Shown here: positions 14,079 through 17,292 of the stretch, in pieces
Position numbering within the stretch: position 1 is the stretch's first letter
How the letters are laid out: each line of letters opens with the position of its first letter
The notes under the pieces: generated by a model
Databases searched by the model: none
Told to the model about the DNA's origin: nothing
The model's input: only the letters and a program-made list of their open reading frames with translations
Position numbers and translations under genes: made by a program
NCBI GenBank assembly: GCA_000435475.1
Contig: FR896048.1
Location: 24,315 to 41,606, forward strand
DNA length: 17,292 nt
Direction of reading: 5' to 3'
Source: Cryptobacterium sp. CAG:338
GTDB lineage: Bacteria; Actinomycetota; Coriobacteriia; Coriobacteriales; Eggerthellaceae

Positions 14079-15563
14079 ATGAATAATCCAGCACAAGATT
14101 TTTATCAGCTCTATATTGGTGGCGAATGGGTTGATGCTTTTGATGGAGCTACGCTCGATTCGTTCTGTCCGGCAACTGGCGAGAAACTTTCCACTATTGC
14201 CGATGCGACACGTGAGGATGTTGATCGTGCGGTTGAAGTTGCATGGAAGGCATTTGAGACCTGGGGTAAAACTGATAAGACCGAACGCGCTGCTATCCTG
14301 AATAAGGTCGCTGACATTATTGAGGAAAATGCAGAAAAATTAGCATTGCTTGAAACACTCGATAACGGCAAACCTATTCGTGAAACTCGCGCTATCGATA
14401 TTGCGTACTCAGTGGATCATTTCCGCTATTTTGCAGGCGTTTTGCTAGCCGATACTGGAGAGGCTGATATTCTTCCTGGGAATATGATGTCTCTTGTCTT
14501 GCACGAGCCAATTGGCGTTGTGGGACAGATTGTTCCCTGGAATTTTCCCTTCTTGATGGCTGCCTGGAAGTTGGCTCCAGTTCTTGCGGCTGGCGACTGC
14601 ACGGTCTTTAAGCCCTCATCCACTACAAGCTTGTCAGTGTTGGAGTTTGCAAAGTTAACTCAAGACGTTATTCCTGCTGGTGTCTTTAATGTGATTACCG
14701 GTAAAGGTTCGAAATCTGGTCAATACCTGCTCGAGAATCAGCGTATTTCTAAGTTAGCATTTACAGGATCAACCGAGGTTGGTCGTGATGTTGCTCGAGC
14801 TGCAGCATATCGTTTAATTCCGGCTACTCTTGAGTTGGGCGGAAAGTCCGCAAACATTATTTTCCCCGATGCGCAGTGGGATATGGTTATCGATGGGGTA
14901 CAGCTGGGTATTCTATTCAATCAGGGCCAGGTATGCTGTGCAGGCAGTCGAATTTTTGTTCATGAGGATATTTACGATAAGTTTGTTGAAGATGCAGTTG
15001 CTGCTTTCAATAAGGTAAAAGTTGGAATGCCTTGGGAAGACGACACTCAGATGGGCAGCCAAATTGATGAACGTCAAATGAACAAGATTTTGGGATATAT
15101 CGATATCGCAAAGCAAGAAGGTGGCAAGGTTCTTTGTGGAGGCGAACGTTATACGGAAGGCGAATGTGCTAAGGGTGCCTTCTTGAAACCTACGCTGATT
15201 GAAGTACCTAATAATTCTTGCCGTTGTGCTCAGGAGGAAATCTTTGGTCCTGTCGCAGTAGTGATTAAGTTCAAGGACGAACAAGAAGTTATCGATATGG
15301 CAAACGATTCGGTCTATGGACTTGGCGGCGCTGTTTGGACACGCGATATCAATAGAGCTTTCCGTGTAGCGCGCGGTATCCAGACGGGTCGTATGTGGGT
15401 CAATACCTATAATCAGATTCCTTCTGGTTCTCCTTTCGGAGGCTACAAGCAGTCAGGTATTGGACGTGAGACTCATAAGGTAATGCTGGAGCACTATTGC
15501 CAGACAAAGAACATCATGATCAACCTAAATGAAGTTCCAAGTGGTTTTTATCCAGCGGAGTAA
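14079..15563 (+). CDS. NAD(P)-dependent aldehyde dehydrogenase, AldB-like
   Basis: A 494-residue cytoplasmic enzyme that oxidises an aldehyde to the acid. Catalytic C286 lies in N-Q-G-Q-V-C-C-A-G-S, general base E252 in L-E-L-G-G-K-S, the oxyanion asparagine is N155 in P-W-N-F-P, and K178 binds the cofactor (F-K-P-S). D-N-G-K-P-I-R-E-T, D-H-F-R-Y-F-A and the tail G-G-Y-K-Q-S-G-I-G-R-E-T-H-K recall E. coli AldB (acetaldehyde type), but specificity is not certain. Strong site AAAGGAG six bases before the ATG. Co-transcribed with the alcohol dehydrogenase; together they could dismutate an aldehyde into alcohol and acid, recycling NAD. A weak hairpin follows at 15564-15583. Confidence 0.94.
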   Translation: MNNPAQDFYQLYIGGEWVDAFDGATLDSFCPATGEKLSTIADATREDVDRAVEVAWKAFETWGKTDKTERAAILNKVADIIEENAEKLALLETLDNGKPIRETRAIDIAYSVDHFRYFAGVLLADTGEADILPGNMMSLVLHEPIGVVGQIVPWNFPFLMAAWKLAPVLAAGDCTVFKPSSTTSLSVLEFAKLTQDVIPAGVFNVITGKGSKSGQYLLENQRISKLAFTGSTEVGRDVARAAAYRLIPATLELGGKSANIIFPDAQWDMVIDGVQLGILFNQGQVCCAGSRIFVHEDIYDKFVEDAVAAFNKVKVGMPWEDDTQMGSQIDERQMNKILGYIDIAKQEGGKVLCGGERYTEGECAKGAFLKPTLIEVPNNSCRCAQEEIFGPVAVVIKFKDEQEVIDMANDSVYGLGGAVWTRDINRAFRVARGIQTGRMWVNTYNQIPSGSPFGGYKQSGIGRETHKVMLEHYCQTKNIMINLNEVPSGFYPAE

Positions 15564-15583
15564 CACCCAGTCTTAATCTGGTG
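15564..15583 (+). terminator. Weak hairpin after the aldehyde dehydrogenase
   Basis: CACC(C)AG pairs with CTGGTG around a seven-base loop with one bulged C, directly after the stop codon. It is followed by CTTTCGTGA rather than a T-run, so it may serve as a 3' stabiliser rather than a terminator. Confidence 0.3.
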
Positions 15584-15591
15584 CTTTCGTG

Positions 15592-15643
15592 ATTGATCGG
15601 TGGGACGGTTAGCCTGCTATTAGTCTTGAAGGAAACGATCAAT
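15592..15643 (+). repeat. Eight-base inverted repeat ATTGATCG / CGATCAAT
   Basis: Perfect arms at 15592-15599 and 15636-15643 enclosing 36 bases in the 185-base gap between converging genes. It would close a 52-base stem-loop in a transcript from either strand. No known RNA family recognised. Confidence 0.4.
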
Positions 15644-15692
15644 TGCTGATTTGCTTTTCTGTAAACTCAACCCTCTACTCGTCTTTTGAGGC

Positions 15693-15714
15693 GGGGGGGG
15701 GGGGGGGTTTTTTT
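15693..15714 (+). repeat. G15-T7 homopolymer tract
   Basis: Fifteen consecutive G followed by seven T, in the gap between converging genes, 35 bases beyond the stop codon of the DNA glycosylase gene. Far outside the composition of the window. The stretch 15668-15692 (CTCAA ... TTGAG) can form a weak hairpin just before it, so the T7 run could belong to a terminator whose middle has been expanded by G. May be hypervariable or an assembly or sequencing artefact. Confidence 0.9.
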
Positions 15715-15748
15715 GGAAACTCTAACCTTTTTGGTTTTTGGGCGAAAT

Positions 15749-16456
15749 CTATACCTTTAGTGATTGAAGGTACGCTTTTTGTTTCGGGGAAATTCTTCTG
15801 CTTTCGCGAGCTTTCTGCAGGGATTTATTGTGCGTCCATGTATCAAGATTTAAAGGACGCTGCTCAAAAAATGGCAGGGAAGATTCTGGTTGTTTGATAA
15901 GTGCGAACGAGTAATACCAAGCACGCGCCATATTGATGTAGTATTCTTCTCGTTTAATTTGAGCTATAAGTTGAAGATGCTGAGGGTCAAAAGCATCATC
16001 AAGAAACAGTGTCATGAGTTGAACTATCCCAAAACGAACCATATATTCTGGTTCGGAAAATATCCATTCTTTGATCTTGGTTAAGGTTGTCGTTAGATCC
16101 TTTTTGAATGCAGGTATACGCATTAAATCGCACGTTGCCCAGTTATCAACGTAAGGAAGGAATCGATCAAGTAGCTCGAAAGCTTCTTCGGGCGTTTTTG
16201 CCAGATGTCCAATCAGCTCACCATGAACATTGTTTTCTTCGTAGTAAGTATGAGGAAGTTGCTGAATAAATACCTGTGCTTTTTCTGGAGTGTTTTTAAA
16301 GAGTTGCTTTGCATAGCGTCTCAGGGCAGGTGTACGAACGCCAAGAACAAGGTTGGCATCAATATTTGGAACAAGTTTTGCTTGGAATTGCTGGTAATCT
16401 GAGTCAGCAATTGAACGAAGATCGGCAATTATTTCATTTTCTACTGCAGTATTCAT
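15749..16456 (-). CDS. DNA alkylation repair glycosylase, AlkD-like
   Basis: A 235-residue all-helical HEAT-like-repeat protein of the AlkC/AlkD type (DNA alkylation repair family), which in AlkD excises N3- and N7-alkylated purines. The sequence keeps the residues known in Bacillus cereus AlkD: W106 and D110 (D-N-W-A-T-C-D), R141 (M-V-R-F-G) and W180 (M-A-R-A-W), at spacings close to that enzyme. L-G-V-R-T-P-A-L-R (38-46) is the usual N-terminal motif. AAGGA seven bases before the ATG supports the start. It follows rsmJ on the same strand after 147 bases, so it may be read from the same transcript. Immediately downstream is the poly-C (G on the plus strand) tract. Confidence 0.92.
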   Translation of the reverse strand: MNTAVENEIIADLRSIADSDYQQFQAKLVPNIDANLVLGVRTPALRRYAKQLFKNTPEKAQVFIQQLPHTYYEENNVHGELIGHLAKTPEEAFELLDRFLPYVDNWATCDLMRIPAFKKDLTTTLTKIKEWIFSEPEYMVRFGIVQLMTLFLDDAFDPQHLQLIAQIKREEYYINMARAWYYSFALIKQPESSLPFFEQRPLNLDTWTHNKSLQKARESRRISPKQKAYLQSLKV

Positions 16457-16506
16457 GGCTACATCCTTTAATGAATGGGCAACGATCTAGAAACATTGGA
16501 AGCAAC

Positions 16507-16617
16507 CTAGGAATAGGGATGTAAGATTGCTTGAATCGTGTCAAAGAAAACAGGCGCATCGGTAATGGTAGGTGCATCGGTATTAGCAAGCGCGTCAGGT
16601 AGATCAAGCGTACACAT
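16507..16617 (-). CDS. Possible small protein, 36 residues, overlapping the rsmJ end
   Basis: ATG at 16617 to TAG at 16507, overlapping rsmJ by 14 bases in another frame. The peptide starts M-C-T-L-D-L-P-D-A-L-A and contains a short repeat T-D-A-P-T-I / T-D-A-P-V-F. No ribosome binding site precedes the ATG, though the overlap with rsmJ would allow coupling. In this frame the sequence stays protein-like back into rsmJ (K-L-F-A-T-I-A), so it may instead be a former C-terminal extension lost by a frameshift, or chance. Confidence 0.25.
   Translation of the reverse strand: MCTLDLPDALANTDAPTITDAPVFFDTIQAILHPYS
16552..16587 (-). repeat. Two imperfect 18-base tandem repeats
   Basis: AGGCGCATCGGTAATGGT followed by AGGTGCATCGGTATTAGC on the plus strand, in the gap between rsmJ and the glycosylase gene. 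It encodes the T-D-A-P repeat of the possible small protein on the minus strand. Confidence 0.55.
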
Positions 16618-17292
16618 AGCAATCGTAGCGAATAGCTTTTCCTTTGATTGAATAGCTCGGTTTCTTATTTGCCAAATAAGGTCCCTTAAGCATGCGTTTT
16701 ACCACTATTTTATGAGGACGAAGCATCTGGGCAGCTTCAAATAACTCTGTTTCATTTTCGCAGGGGTGTTCAAGCTGGTGAAGTAGCTGGAATTTCTTTT
16801 TTACCGCTGCACTTTTTGTACGAGCAGGAAACATTGGATCAAGATAAATTACCCCGGGTTTGCGGAGGTTTGTTTGGGCGAAAGAATCGTTATCGGCGAT
16901 TGGGTTTTGCGCTTCTCCCAAAGGATGTGTCATGCCAAGTGCATAAGCGCGGTCTTTGAGTGCCGAAACGCTGTCCTGCTTATAAAGATGCATATTTGAA
17001 ATAACCGTGGCGATTGCAGCATTTTTTAATCCTCGTTCAAGGGCATCTTGCAAAAGAGCCGCAATGATGGGGTCCTGCTCATACATTTCAACTGAAAAAC
17101 CCGCTGCCGCAAGAAGAAAAGAATCTTGTCCAAGTCCTGCCGTTGCATCGATGACGGTATATTGAGACTCAACTGCAGGAGAAGAGGGCAAGGATGAATC
17201 TTCGGGAAAACCTGTGGTTTTGCCACCATCAAAGGAAGTGGTACTGTTCGAGGCAGTGGTTTTGTTGGCTAGTTTATCTTCCGACTTGCCAT
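16604..17292 (-). CDS. rsmJ: 16S rRNA (guanine1516-N2)-methyltransferase RsmJ, 5' end beyond window
   Basis: Partial gene: the frame is open to the right edge, so the N-terminus is missing; 229 complete codons are seen. RsmJ methylates G1516 of 16S rRNA using S-adenosylmethionine. V-I-D-A-T-A-G-L-G-Q-D-S-F is the SAM motif I. Y-L-D-P-M-F-P-A-R-T-K-S-A-A-V-K-K is the catalytic motif with the following basic helix. K-I-V-V-K-R matches the E. coli protein's V-V-V-K-R. Two oddities stand out: before the SAM motif (17165-17292) the coding is Ser/Thr/Asn/Gly-rich, where RsmJ normally has a V-D-F-V and F-G-G-G-R-G region (only F-D-G-G-K is recognisable), and an extra loop of about 29 polar residues precedes the D-P-M-F-P motif (16856-16942). 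A TTG at 17191 could be taken as a start but has no reason to be preferred. Confidence 0.85.
   Translation of the reverse strand, partial: GKSEDKLANKTTASNSTTSFDGGKTTGFPEDSSLPSSPAVESQYTVIDATAGLGQDSFLLAAAGFSVEMYEQDPIIAALLQDALERGLKNAAIATVISNMHLYKQDSVSALKDRAYALGMTHPLGEAQNPIADNDSFAQTNLRKPGVIYLDPMFPARTKSAAVKKKFQLLHQLEHPCENETELFEAAQMLRPHKIVVKRMLKGPYLANKKPSYSIKGKAIRYDCYVYA

Noticed and set aside
15643..15897. Plus-strand frame of 84 codons reading through the G15 tract as poly-Gly
   Set aside because: It is antisense to the 3' end of the glycosylase gene, has no ribosome binding site and no protein-like pattern.
16434..16622. 62-codon minus-strand frame spanning the rsmJ/glycosylase gap
   Set aside because: Out of frame with both genes and with a composition (Leu/Pro/Met/Arg) typical of shadow frames; no start signal.
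1..17292. Mobile element, CRISPR array, toxin-antitoxin or phage defence island
   Set aside because: I looked for transposases, integrases, spaced repeats and small paired ORFs and saw none that could be supported.

Overview
The window looks like chromosome of a Gram-positive, moderately AT-rich anaerobe or aerotolerant fermenter. The evidence is strong AGGAGG-type ribosome binding sites, a very large sortase-anchored surface protein, a rubrerythrin of the 'reverse' layout, and a regulator with a SARP/response-regulator-type winged helix. That mix would fit the Coriobacteriia (Atopobium/Lancefieldella/Fannyhessea-like Atopobiaceae). The assignment is inference from gene content and style, because the window has no marker gene. 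I see no tRNA, rRNA, CRISPR array, transposase, integrase, phage gene or plasmid origin.

Layout. (1) 36-5303, minus: a 1755-residue secreted adhesin with six stalk modules spaced about 150 residues apart, two SpaA-type and two CnaB-type domains, and an atypical LSKTND sorting signal. (2) 5304-5703: a 400-base divergent control region, then 5704-6183, plus: a 159-residue free-standing winged-helix regulator resembling the C-terminal half of a response regulator. (3) 6301-6966, plus: a metallo-beta-lactamase-fold hydrolase. (4) 7181-9026, minus: glycerate kinase followed by a GNAT acetyltransferase, overlapping by 14 bases. (5) 9219-9965, plus: a membrane-anchored alpha/beta hydrolase. (6) 9966-10369: a 404-base gap holding a short coding relic and a palindrome that shares 17 identical bases with the region in front of the winged-helix regulator, then 10370-10930: reverse rubrerythrin with a textbook terminator. 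(7) 11096-12512, minus: a MocR/GabR-type regulator broken by one extra A in an eight-A run, divergent from 12849-15563, plus: an iron-dependent alcohol dehydrogenase and an AldB-like aldehyde dehydrogenase. (8) 15564-15748: a gap with a G15-T7 tract. (9) 15749-17292, minus: an AlkD-like DNA glycosylase downstream of a partial rsmJ (16S rRNA methyltransferase) that runs off the right edge.

How parts may work together. The winged-helix regulator is placed to control the divergent adhesin. The MocR regulator is placed to control the alcohol/aldehyde dehydrogenase pair, which would interconvert an alcohol, an aldehyde and an acid. Most other genes are single housekeeping or stress functions. No complete new multi-gene system is evident. 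The most notable signals are the two homopolymer tracts (A8 in the MocR gene, G15 between genes), the repeated TACTAA operator-like element, the adhesin architecture, and polar low-complexity insertions in three otherwise ordinary enzymes.
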